Positions 24,514 to 33,766 of a stretch of 59,183 nt of DNA are shown here, one piece after another. Each line of letters starts with the position of its first letter. The first letter of the stretch is position 1. The stretch covers positions 1-59,183 of the IMG/VR virus record IMGVR_UViG_3300046791_000370; one strand, given 5' to 3'. The position numbers were made by a program, and so were the translations under genes. Below the pieces are notes generated by a model that was not told the origin of the DNA, ran no database searches, and worked only from the letters and a program-made list of their open reading frames with translations. The stretch comes from a virus.

Positions 24514-25389
24514 ATGAGCAGGATTCGCGCAGACATCGCCGTGGCCGGACGCGGCGTCAGTTCCGGTAACCGAGTCCCCGTCGAGTTGGCGGGCGAACTC
24601 AACAGCTTCCTCCGAGACGTCCAGCGCGGAAACGTGGACGGCTCCAGGATCATCACGCAGTGGGCCGGGGTGTCACTAACCACGGGTCAGACTCGCAATC
24701 TCTGGGCCCGCGGTGCGACCGCTAACCAGCCCGTGCAGACGTCCGCGGTCGCCCTGGAGATCGTGTCCGCTGCGACGACCGACACCGCGGCCGGCACCGG
24801 CGCTCGGACGGTCTACGTCGAGGGTGTCGATGATACCTTCGCGCTCAAGTCCGGCACCTACACGATGAATGGGCAGACCGCCGTCTCCATGGGTTCGGGA
24901 TGGCTGCGCATCAACTTCATGGAGATCGCGACCGCAGGAGCGAACCAGACCAACAACGGCACGATCAGTGTGCAGATCGCGGCCGGCGGCACGATCCAGG
25001 CGCAGATGTCGTCGCCCCACAGCACGGCCAATCACATCAACTACACCGTGCCGCTCGGCAAGGTGGCCTACATCCTCCAGGTGAGCTTCGGCTCGATGGG
25101 CGACACGCAGGTCCAGACTGCCGTCACTGGCACGACCACGAAGACCCTGCCGCTGCTCTCGACGTCGTTCTTGGGCTGGCTCGGCAAGACCGGCACGCTC
25201 GCGAGTGATCTCGTCTTCCAGATCAAGCACCGTATGTTTGCATACCGCGGTGCCCAGCTCGTGCGCGACTTCAGCTACGGGATCTACCTCCCGGAGAAGT
25301 CGATCTACCAGCCCTCGGCGCAGAATCTGACGGCGGATACCATCGAGTTCATCGCTGACGTGATGATTCTCGAAGAGGACGCCCCGTAA
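24514..25389 (+). CDS. hypothetical virion structural protein
   Basis: A 291-residue protein with a GAGGAAG site before the ATG. It is beta-rich and Ser/Thr/Gly-rich (TDTAAGTGARTVYVEGVD), ending with an FSYGIYLPEKSIYQPS region. It is the last gene of the capsid/tail-tube transcription unit. The pattern is that of surface-exposed virion proteins, but I cannot name the family. Confidence 0.6.
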   Translation: MSRIRADIAVAGRGVSSGNRVPVELAGELNSFLRDVQRGNVDGSRIITQWAGVSLTTGQTRNLWARGATANQPVQTSAVALEIVSAATTDTAAGTGARTVYVEGVDDTFALKSGTYTMNGQTAVSMGSGWLRINFMEIATAGANQTNNGTISVQIAAGGTIQAQMSSPHSTANHINYTVPLGKVAYILQVSFGSMGDTQVQTAVTGTTTKTLPLLSTSFLGWLGKTGTLASDLVFQIKHRMFAYRGAQLVRDFSYGIYLPEKSIYQPSAQNLTADTIEFIADVMILEEDAP

Positions 25390-25396
25390 TAGTCCG

Positions 25397-25414
25397 CCCT
25401 TCCCATGGGACGGG
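25397..25414 (+). terminator. hairpin between head and tail operons
   Basis: A palindrome TCCCATGGGA flanked by CCC and GGG follows the stop codon by 7 bases, and the next promoter starts about 33 bases later. No T-run follows, so termination is possible but not proven. Confidence 0.4.
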
Positions 25415-25446
25415 GGAATAAAGTTCCGTCTCAGATCGAGATTTGG

Positions 25447-25455
25447 TGGTAGTCT
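25447..25455 (+). promoter_or_regulatory. extended -10 promoter TGGTAGTCT
   Basis: TGG plus TAGTCT ends exactly 6 bases before the ATG at 25462, the leaderless spacing. It heads the tail operon. The upstream CCGTCTCA is also found before the promoter at 18377, but at a different distance. Confidence 0.7.
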
Positions 25456-25461
25456 AGGGGC

Positions 25462-26121
25462 ATGGGCAATAACCAATCCGTCGTCAGGAAGAAGTCCGAA
25501 ACGCACGCCGTGAACGGGGTCGAGCTTGAGTTCTACCCGGTCGCGCCGCTGATGTTGAGCCTCTTCCTTCTCCAGTTCAAAGCCGTCTTTGCGATCTCGA
25601 AGCGGCTCTTCACTCCTGCTCCCCGCCTCGGCCGCGAGCAGTATGAGTCCGACAAGGGCAAGGGCACGACCTTCACGGTCCTGGACCCTGTCGACCCGAA
25701 GGCGCATGCGAGCTATCTCGCGCTGGTCGAGCAGGACACGAACCGGCTCGTCGAGATGGTCACCGAGGAGAAGTGTCGGGTCGCGATCGGTCGCTTGATC
25801 CTTGACTCGCTCCGCTCGGATGCCAACAAGCTCTTGGTCGACAAGGAAGGCAATGCCGTCGAGCTGAAGCGCGACGACGCCAGCGCCAAGATCCTGATGG
25901 GTCATGACGACTTGGACGTCCCCACTCTCTTCGGGCTGCTGGAAGGAATGTGGAAGGCGAACACGGGTCGCTTCGGCCCTTTCGTCCAGAGGGTCAGGGG
26001 CGCCCTCGTCCTCAAAATGAAAACGCTCCTGTCCGAGGCCGGGAAGCTGCCAGTGGAGGAGACGGAGACGACCCCGGAGACTCCGACCTCTACGCCGGAC
26101 TCGACCACGCCCTCGACCTGA
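25462..26121 (+). CDS. tail assembly chaperone, upstream ORF (G-like)
   Basis: A 219-residue protein directly before a second ORF in the -1 frame and the tape measure gene, the standard place of the G/GT tail chaperones. Mostly helical, with a Thr/Pro/Glu-rich C-terminal tail (ETETTPETPTSTPDSTTPST) that is bypassed if ribosomes shift. It would coat the tape measure protein during tail assembly and is not kept in the virion. Probably leaderless. Confidence 0.7.
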   Translation: MGNNQSVVRKKSETHAVNGVELEFYPVAPLMLSLFLLQFKAVFAISKRLFTPAPRLGREQYESDKGKGTTFTVLDPVDPKAHASYLALVEQDTNRLVEMVTEEKCRVAIGRLILDSLRSDANKLLVDKEGNAVELKRDDASAKILMGHDDLDVPTLFGLLEGMWKANTGRFGPFVQRVRGALVLKMKTLLSEAGKLPVEETETTPETPTSTPDSTTPST

Positions 26122-26453
26122 TCCTGACCAACACCGCCTACACCATAGACGAGGCCATGCTGCTTGATCTGTCGACCTTCTACGCGCTCGCCGAGCGGAT
26201 GCTCTGGCGCGAGAACGGTCGTCATCAGGCTCGGGCCTTCGGTGTGCAGGCGGCAGCGGCCAGCGTCTGGTCGGGCAAGAAGAAGCACATGGAGCACTAC
26301 GTCCAGGTCTACCCCAACTCACCTAAAGACCAGGATGTGAGACGTGACAAGAGCACCGGCCAGGAGAAGGCAAATGTCTCCGGCTGGAAGAAGCTCGCGA
26401 GCAAGTTCGGAACTGGACCCGCTCCCAAAGGCGGGAAGGTGAAAGCCAAGTGA
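25950..26453 (+). CDS. tail assembly chaperone, downstream ORF (T part of GT fusion)
   Basis: An ORF in the -1 frame relative to the upstream chaperone, overlapping it by about 170 bases and running to the tape measure start. From about 26070 it encodes LYAGLDHALDLILTNTAYT and a Lys-rich C-terminus. In most siphophages this part is made only as a fusion by programmed frameshifting. I see no classical slippery heptamer in the overlap (GGGAAG at 26041 is closest but poor), so either an unusual slip site or independent initiation (e.g. GTG 25950) is possible. Confidence 0.55.
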   Translation: MEGEHGSLRPFRPEGQGRPRPQNENAPVRGREAASGGDGDDPGDSDLYAGLDHALDLILTNTAYTIDEAMLLDLSTFYALAERMLWRENGRHQARAFGVQAAAASVWSGKKKHMEHYVQVYPNSPKDQDVRRDKSTGQEKANVSGWKKLASKFGTGPAPKGGKVKAK

Positions 26454-29400
26454 GTGGATTCCAAGACCTCGGCGGCGCTCGATACAATATCAAGGCCGTC
26501 GATCAGTTCTCGAAAGTCTTCCAGCAGCTCCGCGGCGAGTTCGAGGCCACGCGCGATGCGGCCAAGGCCACTCGTCGGGAGCTGGCCAGCGCGGCGGCGG
26601 ACAAGGGGAAGTTCGCCTCCGCCGGCCAGGGAGACAACCAGAAGAACCTCCAGGCCGAGCTGGACGCGATCCGGAAGCAGAGCAGCGCCCTGAAGTCCAG
26701 GCTCGCGCTCCGGCAGAAGCTCGCCGACCAGGAGGCTGGAGAGGCCGCCACCCGCCAGAAGGCCGAGGACCAGGCCAGCAAGGCGGCCCAGACGGCAGCC
26801 AAGCAGGCCGCCTCGGTCCAGATCGCCGAGCAGCGCAAGCGCACCGTGGCCGAGGCCGCCGAGCAGCGCAAGCGCGCCGCCGCCGAGCAGGTCGCAGCCC
26901 GGGCTGGCGCGAAGGCTCAGGCCGATGCCGCCAAGGCGGCCAAGAACGCACAACGAGCACTCCAGGACGCCTTCGAGGGATCGACGTCTCAAGGCAACAA
27001 GCTACTGTTCACGTTCCGGCGCCTGGTCGGCGTCCTGGCTCTGTTCACTTTGGCGCGCAAGGCCGTGCAGGGCTTCGGCGAGCTGGTCAACTCCTCGATC
27101 GCGTTCAATGCGCAGGTCGAGCAGAGCAGGCTGGGCATCGGCTCCCTGCTCGTGACCCTGGGCGACATCACCGACCTCGCGACCGGCAAGCTGGTCGAGG
27201 GCCCGGCCGCGTTCACGGCCGCGGTCAAGCTGGCGGACGACCAGGTGGCCAAGCTGCGCCTGGATGCGCTGCGGACCACGGCCTCGTTCGAGCAGTTGGC
27301 CGAGACCTTCCAGCAGGCACTGGCCCCGGGCCTGCGCGCCGGCCTGAAGGTCGACGAGATCCGCGAGCTGTCGGTCCTGATCAGCCAGGGCGCGGCGGCC
27401 ATCGGCGTGGCACAGAACGCGCTCGGCGAGGAAACTCGAGCCTTGTTCGCCGGCATCATCAGCCAGCGCAACTCGAAGATCGCTACGGCCTTGGGCTTCA
27501 CCCCCGACCAGATCAAGACGGCCACGGCCGAGGGCAAGCTCTTCGAGGTCTTGAAGCGCAGGCTCCAGGGCTTCGCGGCTGCCGCGGACGAGAGCCAGCG
27601 CACGTTCACTGGCCTGCGCCAGGCGCTGAATGAAGCCTTCCAGATCACGACGGGCAAGGCCGGCGAGGCGTTCTTCCAGGAGCTGAAGGGCCTGCTGCTG
27701 GACCTGATCGGGATCTTCGTGGTGTTCGAGCGCGACGCCAAGAATGCGGTCATCGCGATCCACCCGAAGGAGGACACGGTCGCGATCTTCAAGCAGGTCT
27801 TCGACGCGCTCCAGTCAGGCGTCGTGGCGGCCCGCGAGTTCATCAAGAACCTGGACTTCACCGAGGTCAAGCGCCGGACCGGCGACGTCCTCCAGACGAT
27901 CCAGGCCGTGTTCTCGGTCCTGGTCTCGGTGGGCGCCACCCTGTTCCGGATCATCGGCCCGATCGTCAGCTCGTTCGCCCAGTTTGCGGATGCCATCAAG
28001 GCCATCGCCCCGCTCGTCGCGACGATCATCGGCCTGAAGCTCCAGTTGTTCCTGGTGCTGAACCTGGTCAAGAACCTGACCACAGCATTTGGCCTCCTGG
28101 GGAAAAATAGTGCGGTATCTGGGTTCGCTGGAATCTTCGCGGGTGGACGCAAGGAGCTGGGCCTGGCGACGATCGCGTCGCGCGGGCTGGGCGTCGGTCT
28201 GGCCGCGAGCTTCGGCATCGCGACCCTGATGGTGGCCGAGTTCGGCGACATGGAGACGGACCTGGCCGGCGCAGCCGAGGTCGTCGAGACCGTGCTGGTC
28301 TCCGCACTGCTGGATGCCACGAACGCGGCGGGCCAGTTCTTTGCGCAGATCCAGTCCACGGTGGCCCTGTTCGATCCGGCCCTGCGCGCCGAGAAGGGCA
28401 TCATCGCGTCGACCAAGGAGTTCATTACCCAGATCGTGGGCGAGACGGCGAAGGGCGCTCTGGAGATCGGCTCGGCTCTGCCCAAGGCCCTGGGCGGCGG
28501 CTCGTTCGGTGAGGCGGCCAACGAACTCCAGAAGGCGCTCGACGAGATCATCATCAAGAACGATGAGCTGGCCGAGAAGCTGGGCATCGATCGGAACAAG
28601 CGGCTGTCTGACAACATCGCCGACCTGGAGAACAAGCGTAGTGCGCGGGCGATCGAGCTGGCCCAGCGCTTGCAGGAAATCGCCGACCGGAAGGGTGCCG
28701 CCCTCAAGGCCAAGGAGGAGGCCAAGGCCCTGGCCGAGCAGGCCAAGAAGGACGCCGAGGCTGCATCGAAGGGCGAGGGCCCAGGCGTCAGCGTGACCGG
28801 TAAGCCGCGCGAGGTCACGGCCAAGGAGAAGTTCGAACTAGAGTCGGCCCGCGAGAAGCTGGCGCTCGACCAGGAGGCCGAGAAGCTGGAGGCCGCCACG
28901 GCCATCGAGAAGGCTTCGACCCGCTCCGAGGATGAGCAGAGCCTGGAGATCCTCCGAGCCAAGAGCCTGGAGCTGAAGCAGCAGGAGCAGATCCTGAGCC
29001 AGTTCCACGCGATCGAGCTGAAGAACTTCAATGACGAGCATCGGGCCGATCTCGACAAGCTGAACGGCCAAGATGCCCAGACGCAGGCCAAGCAGGAGCT
29101 GGCCATCCTCACGGCTCGCCAGGCCCTGGAAGAGAAGAAGGTCGGCAACGAGGCGCGGATCACCAAGCACGAGTTCGAGGAGCAGAACAAGATCGTCAAT
29201 GGCTCGCTGGCCGGTGGCTTCAGTGAGGGCCTGCTCAAGTTCTCCCAGCAGTTCGCATCGGAGTTCAAGGCCGGCATCGAGCTGGCCCAGGGCGCCCTCA
29301 ACTCGTTCGCGAGCTTCGTCAGCTCGACGATCGTGGACGCCTTCGACCCGACGCAGGACTTCGACCTCAAAGAACGATTTGCGCGTTTCCTTCAGGACAT

Positions 29401-30049
29401 CGCGCGCCTCGCGTTGGAGACGTTCGTGAAGATCGCCCTGGCCAAGGCAATCGCCCTGGCGTTCAGTGACGGCGGCCAGGTGCAGGCCGCGTTCGAGGGT
29501 GGCCATGTCGTCCCGAGCTTCCATCGTGGAGGCCAAGCGCGAGGCTATGCAGGTGGTGGCGTGATCCGTGGTGGCACGCCGGGCCCGGCCCACTTCGGTA
29601 TCGCGCAGCGCCGGCCCAAGGGTCTGCATCCGAGCGACAACCAGGCCGTGTGGGTCGCTATCAATGAGTTCATTCACCCCGTGAGGGCGGTCCGCAAGTA
29701 TGGACTGGCGTTCATGGAGAGCATTCGCTCGGGGGCGTTGTCGAGTGAGGCGGTTCATGCCCTGATGGCGGGGACGACCTTCCATCCCTCCTCATCGGCA
29801 ATGGCCCCGGGCTCCACTCGGGTCATCGGTATGGCCACGGGCGGGCAGGTTAGCGGCGCGGGCGAGATCGAGACGATCGCGGCCGGGCGCAGGGGCGGGG
29901 ACACGATTGTGCGGGTCCTGCCGGTGTTGGTCAACGATCGCCAGAGCGTGGAGCGCTTGGTGGCGGGCCGTGGCGGAGAGGTCTTCGACGAGCGCGATCG
30001 GCGCACGTCTTCACAGCGCGGCGCTCGCGACGCGCGGAGGAATCAGTAA
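26450..30049 (+). CDS. tape measure protein
   Basis: A 1199-residue protein, the longest in the window. GTG start with GGGAAGGTGAAAG upstream and a GTGA overlap. Long Ala/Lys/Gln coiled coils at about 25-170 and 690-930. Hydrophobic segments occur in the middle (about residues 180-200, 470-490, 520-560). A Gly-rich region with DGGQVQAAFEGGHV lies near 1005-1040. These are typical of tape measures, which set tail length and help DNA cross the envelope. At ~0.15 nm per residue the tail would be roughly 180 nm. Confidence 0.9.
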   Translation: MSGFQDLGGARYNIKAVDQFSKVFQQLRGEFEATRDAAKATRRELASAAADKGKFASAGQGDNQKNLQAELDAIRKQSSALKSRLALRQKLADQEAGEAATRQKAEDQASKAAQTAAKQAASVQIAEQRKRTVAEAAEQRKRAAAEQVAARAGAKAQADAAKAAKNAQRALQDAFEGSTSQGNKLLFTFRRLVGVLALFTLARKAVQGFGELVNSSIAFNAQVEQSRLGIGSLLVTLGDITDLATGKLVEGPAAFTAAVKLADDQVAKLRLDALRTTASFEQLAETFQQALAPGLRAGLKVDEIRELSVLISQGAAAIGVAQNALGEETRALFAGIISQRNSKIATALGFTPDQIKTATAEGKLFEVLKRRLQGFAAAADESQRTFTGLRQALNEAFQITTGKAGEAFFQELKGLLLDLIGIFVVFERDAKNAVIAIHPKEDTVAIFKQVFDALQSGVVAAREFIKNLDFTEVKRRTGDVLQTIQAVFSVLVSVGATLFRIIGPIVSSFAQFADAIKAIAPLVATIIGLKLQLFLVLNLVKNLTTAFGLLGKNSAVSGFAGIFAGGRKELGLATIASRGLGVGLAASFGIATLMVAEFGDMETDLAGAAEVVETVLVSALLDATNAAGQFFAQIQSTVALFDPALRAEKGIIASTKEFITQIVGETAKGALEIGSALPKALGGGSFGEAANELQKALDEIIIKNDELAEKLGIDRNKRLSDNIADLENKRSARAIELAQRLQEIADRKGAALKAKEEAKALAEQAKKDAEAASKGEGPGVSVTGKPREVTAKEKFELESAREKLALDQEAEKLEAATAIEKASTRSEDEQSLEILRAKSLELKQQEQILSQFHAIELKNFNDEHRADLDKLNGQDAQTQAKQELAILTARQALEEKKVGNEARITKHEFEEQNKIVNGSLAGGFSEGLLKFSQQFASEFKAGIELAQGALNSFASFVSSTIVDAFDPTQDFDLKERFARFLQDIARLALETFVKIALAKAIALAFSDGGQVQAAFEGGHVVPSFHRGGQARGYAGGGVIRGGTPGPAHFGIAQRRPKGLHPSDNQAVWVAINEFIHPVRAVRKYGLAFMESIRSGALSSEAVHALMAGTTFHPSSSAMAPGSTRVIGMATGGQVSGAGEIETIAAGRRGGDTIVRVLPVLVNDRQSVERLVAGRGGEVFDERDRRTSSQRGARDARRNQ

Positions 30050-31068
30050 TGGTCAACGTAGTCTTCATCGAAGGGTTCGAGGAAGCGCAGCAGCGCCTTT
30101 ACCTCCAGCGCAAGTGGGACCAGTATTTCCCCAACTCCGCTGCATTCTCGGCGGGCGCGTTCGTTGACACGACGGCGCTCGACATCTCGGCCGGCAACAC
30201 GCTTCTACGGACGCGCTCGTTCGGCCTGGATACCGACACGTTCTCCGTTGGCATCCGGATGAAGCTCTCCTCGACCGAGGTCAGCGGCAACGACTCGATC
30301 CGGTTCCTGCGCGGGGCCGGCGAGCAAGTGCGCTTTGACATCATCCGAGGCAGCACGGCGAGCTTCTTCAAACTGCGGGCCAAGGTCGGCTCGACCACGC
30401 TCGGGACGACGGCCGACATCTCCTGCGACGCCTGGCACTACGTGGAGGTCAGCGCGGTGGTCAAGACCTCGGCCACGGGCTCGGTCGACGTGTTCGTGGA
30501 TGAGCACTCGGCCCTCTCGGTGTCCGGAGTGGTGACGGCCGACACGGGCTCGACGCTCATGGACGTGATCTACTTCACGTTCGACGGCGGGATGACCGGC
30601 TCGATCGACGACATCTATGTGAACAAGGGCACGACCCTGGGCGACTGCAAGATCAAGGCGATCTTGGTCGACCTGGAAGGCACGACGAACGACTGGACGC
30701 CGAGCACGGGCTCGGACAACTCGGACCTGGTTGACGACGGTGTGACGTCCCCAAACGATGCGGACTATGTGGCCGCTGCATTGGACGACAAGCTCGACCA
30801 GTATACGGTCGCGGCGCTCAGCGGGATCACGACCCCGATCATCACTCTCCAGTTGAATGTCGCCACGGCTCTGGAGTCGGCCGGCTCGCGTCACATCGAG
30901 ATCGGCGTCGACTCGATCGGAACCGAGGCGCTGGGTGGGCAGCAGGCCGTGAGCAGCACGGTCTACTCGACCGTCTATTCCCTGTTCGACACGGACCCCG
31001 ACACCGCGTCGGCCTGGACTCAGACGTCCATCAACGCGCTGCTCCTGGAAATCTATTCGAGGGCCTAA
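30049..31068 (+). CDS. tail-associated LamG/concanavalin-like protein, paralogue 1
   Basis: A 339-residue beta-rich protein. The pattern FSVGIRMKLSS ... WHYVEVSAVVKTSATGSVDVFVDE ... IDDIYVNKG (quoted in parts) is that of a LamG/concanavalin-like jelly roll. The C-terminal part starts at NDWTPSTGSDNSDLVDDG. The next gene has the same order of segments, so the two arose by tandem duplication. The position after the tape measure suggests a distal-tail or side-fibre protein that may bind sugars. The start is one base away from the preceding stop. Confidence 0.65.
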   Translation: MVNVVFIEGFEEAQQRLYLQRKWDQYFPNSAAFSAGAFVDTTALDISAGNTLLRTRSFGLDTDTFSVGIRMKLSSTEVSGNDSIRFLRGAGEQVRFDIIRGSTASFFKLRAKVGSTTLGTTADISCDAWHYVEVSAVVKTSATGSVDVFVDEHSALSVSGVVTADTGSTLMDVIYFTFDGGMTGSIDDIYVNKGTTLGDCKIKAILVDLEGTTNDWTPSTGSDNSDLVDDGVTSPNDADYVAAALDDKLDQYTVAALSGITTPIITLQLNVATALESAGSRHIEIGVDSIGTEALGGQQAVSSTVYSTVYSLFDTDPDTASAWTQTSINALLLEIYSRA

Positions 31069-31069
31069 C

Positions 31070-32134
31070 ATGCTGAGATTCGCCGAGTCTTTCAACACTC
31101 ACCTGGGCGTCACGGAGATGGGCCGGCGCTATAGCGTCTTCACGTCTTCGACGGGGATCACCACGAGCGACCAGGTCACGTCCGCGGTCGGCACGTTCCT
31201 GCTCGTGCGCTCGGGCCTGGTGCTGGTCACCAAGGCCCTAGTCGGCTCAGTGACCAACACCTGGATCACCGGGCTCCGCATGAAGCTCGCGGGAAAGATC
31301 ACGGCCGGCGCGACGTTCACGGCCGGGTCCTCGTTCTACAGCGGCGTCGATCAGCAGGTCGGCTGGTCGCTGATCCGCATCGACGACTACCGCTACAGCC
31401 TGGTCGTCAAGCGCGGCGCCACGACCCTGGCCACGGTCGGGCCCTACTTCTACGACAAGGAGCACTACATCGAGTTCAAGGCGCTGGTCCGCACGAGCAC
31501 CAATGGGGCCTATGAACTCAAGGTCGACGGCGTGTCGGTGGCCTCGGCCAGCGGCGTCAACACGGCCAATGCCGGCACGGACGGCGCTGACCGCGCGAGC
31601 GCGTCCTGGGCCAACTCGGGCGGGCCGCAGATCGCGATCGGCGACTGGATCGTCCTGGATGACGCCTCGCCTGCCCCGACGGATTTCGTGGGCCCGGTGA
31701 TGGTCCTGGGCGGCGTGGCGACGGCCGACGGCACGACCTTGGACTGGACCCCATCCGCGGTGGGCGCGCACTTCTCCAAGGTGAACGAGGGCCCGGGCGC
31801 GTTCAACGACTCGACCTTCGTGGCATCGGAGACCATCGGCGACATCGATACCTATGTCTACAACCCGGCGGGCTTCGTGATCTTTGGAGACGGGACGACG
31901 ATCATCGGGATCGATCTGACCACGACCGCGGGCATGCAGGCATCGGGTGATGCCGACCTGAAGGGCCGCTACCGCGACCCGAGCACGACCGAGTCCGACT
32001 TCGGCGACTCGGCCAACATCGACAGCACGGCCCAGCGCAGCGTCGAGCACATCGCGGTCGAGAACCCGGTGACGACCAGCCCGTGGACGATGGACGACAT
32101 CTTGGACGGAGAGTTCGGGCCGACGAGGGTCTAA
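31070..32134 (+). CDS. tail-associated LamG/concanavalin-like protein, paralogue 2
   Basis: A 354-residue paralogue of the previous protein: ITGLRMKLAGK, EHYIEFKALVRTSTNGAYEL, GDWIVLDD and TLDWTPSAVGAHFSKVNEG correspond in order to segments of paralogue 1. N-terminus MLRFAESFNTH parallels VVFIEGFEEA. It probably assembles next to or together with paralogue 1 at the tail tip. The two have diverged well beyond recent duplication. Confidence 0.65.
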   Translation: MLRFAESFNTHLGVTEMGRRYSVFTSSTGITTSDQVTSAVGTFLLVRSGLVLVTKALVGSVTNTWITGLRMKLAGKITAGATFTAGSSFYSGVDQQVGWSLIRIDDYRYSLVVKRGATTLATVGPYFYDKEHYIEFKALVRTSTNGAYELKVDGVSVASASGVNTANAGTDGADRASASWANSGGPQIAIGDWIVLDDASPAPTDFVGPVMVLGGVATADGTTLDWTPSAVGAHFSKVNEGPGAFNDSTFVASETIGDIDTYVYNPAGFVIFGDGTTIIGIDLTTTAGMQASGDADLKGRYRDPSTTESDFGDSANIDSTAQRSVEHIAVENPVTTSPWTMDDILDGEFGPTRV

Positions 32135-32137
32135 CCC

Positions 32138-33766
32138 ATGGTCACCCTAGACGTCACCCGGGTCTCTGGAGAAACCCTAGCGGAGTCTCCTGAGTCGGTC
32201 CAGGTCAACGGCCAGACCCTGACCCTGGTCGGTCAGGGCACCGCCTCGGCCCCGCTGCGCGCGACCCGCGTCTCGGGCGAGGTCTTGGTCAAGGTGCCGT
32301 CGCGCGTCCAAGCCACGGGCCAGAGCCTGACCCTGGTCGGCCAGGGTGGCGGTAGCGTGCCTCTGCGCGCCTCCAGGGTCTCGGGCGAGGTCTTGATCGA
32401 CGCGACGCCCACCCCGAGCGTCACGGCGCAGTCTCTGACGATCGTGGGCAAGAACGTGGGCAATGTGCCGCTGCGGGTGACCAGGGTCTCGGGCGAGATC
32501 CTGATCCGGCCGCCGGCCCCGCCGCCCATCCCGATCCCGCTGCCGGCGGACCTGACCTGGTGGCTGCACAACTGGGTGGTCGTGCCGACGCTGACGTCCT
32601 CGTTCTCCACCGACGTCACGCGCTCGCCCGAGAAGGGGACCGAGGGCCGCCGCGCGCTGAGGGCCAAGCCCGTGCGCAGCGCCGAGGTCCAGATCGGGCC
32701 GGTCGAGGGCCGCGAGAACGTGGAGTCCCTGATCCGGCACGCCAAGCGGTTCGTGCGCGAGCGCATGGTCATGCCCATCTTCGCCGACGTCATCCAGTTG
32801 ACGACGGCCGCGGACGACACCGACACGAAGCTGCTCTGCGATCCCCGCCAGCGCCGGTTCTTCAACGGCGGCCGGATCGTGGTGCTGACCCTGGGCCCGC
32901 TGGAGGAGATCCTCGCGGCGCAGGTCTACACGATCGAGACCGTCGGCAATGACTTCATTGACGTGGGCGCGGCACTTGGTTTTGATTACGAAGCGATCCG
33001 CACCGTGATCCTGCCGCTGATCGATGTGGAACAGGTGGGCCAGACCAAGTTCGTCTTCAACAAGCGCGGGGATGTGGGCACGGCCCTGATCAACGTGCAG
33101 GAGATCAGCGGTGACTCGGCTCTGCCAGCGCTCGGTCTATCAGGTTTCTATCAACATTCCGATGGCCGATACGTCTTCCCCTTCTTCCACAACTGGGCGG
33201 AGGACTTAGAAGTCACCTACGACCGTGAGGGCTCGGTGGTCGACGAGGGCCATGTGGCCGAGTTCGAGGCCGAGGAAGAGCGAGAACACGTGGTCCACCA
33301 TGCGCAGGCCGCGGGCGACCGTGAGACTTGTATGTCCTTCAATCGGTTCTTCGAGGGGCACATGGGCCGGTGCATGGAGTTCTGGCACGTCGACACCGAG
33401 TGCTTCTGGGAGGTCGCGAGCTGGCGCCCGAGTGGAATCGCCACCCGGGTGGACCTAGTCCCATTCGGCGAGTTCGACACCTTCGTCGAGCGGCTCGAAG
33501 AGACCGACTTCATCGGCTTCTTCCTGAAGGACGGGAGGGTCTTGGTGCGCGAGGTCATCACCAAGGTCGAGGCAGCTTCCTGGCAGCTCACCGTCTCCGG
33601 GGATCTTCCCATGGGGTATAGTGCAGCGGACGTCGAGCACGTAGCGGTCGCTCGGCTTTCCCGGTTCGACTCGGACTCGAACACGGAGCAATGGGAAGCG
33701 CCGCTCGCGGGCCGGATCGACTATGCGGTGCGCGAACTCCTGAACGAAGGTGATGTAGAGCTATGA
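32138..33766 (+). CDS. minor tail protein with four N-terminal repeats (DUF2460-like position)
   Basis: A 542-residue protein. Residues 4-120 hold three full ~36-residue repeats plus a partial fourth, each with TRVSGEVL or a variant followed by QSLTLVGQG. A Pro-rich linker (PPAPPPIPIPLP) leads into a tail domain of ~400 residues. In the gene-transfer-agent tail order this slot, just before DUF2163 and NlpC/P60 genes, belongs to the distal tail/baseplate hub. The repeats may form an adhesive stalk and are a likely site of unit-number variation. Confidence 0.65.
   Translation: MVTLDVTRVSGETLAESPESVQVNGQTLTLVGQGTASAPLRATRVSGEVLVKVPSRVQATGQSLTLVGQGGGSVPLRASRVSGEVLIDATPTPSVTAQSLTIVGKNVGNVPLRVTRVSGEILIRPPAPPPIPIPLPADLTWWLHNWVVVPTLTSSFSTDVTRSPEKGTEGRRALRAKPVRSAEVQIGPVEGRENVESLIRHAKRFVRERMVMPIFADVIQLTTAADDTDTKLLCDPRQRRFFNGGRIVVLTLGPLEEILAAQVYTIETVGNDFIDVGAALGFDYEAIRTVILPLIDVEQVGQTKFVFNKRGDVGTALINVQEISGDSALPALGLSGFYQHSDGRYVFPFFHNWAEDLEVTYDREGSVVDEGHVAEFEAEEEREHVVHHAQAAGDRETCMSFNRFFEGHMGRCMEFWHVDTECFWEVASWRPSGIATRVDLVPFGEFDTFVERLEETDFIGFFLKDGRVLVREVITKVEAASWQLTVSGDLPMGYSAADVEHVAVARLSRFDSDSNTEQWEAPLAGRIDYAVRELLNEGDVEL
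32147..32500 (+). repeat. tandem ~108-base coding repeats
   Basis: Three to four in-frame units of about 108 bases (36 codons), each with a conserved block encoding RVSGE(V/I/T)L and another encoding SLT(L/I)VG. The units differ enough that they are not a recent expansion, but the blocks remain clear at the DNA level. Confidence 0.7.

Noticed and set aside
26989-29370. Long minus-strand ORF opposite the tape measure gene
   Set aside because: Antisense shadow. Ser/Ala/Arg-rich composition and no ribosome binding site.
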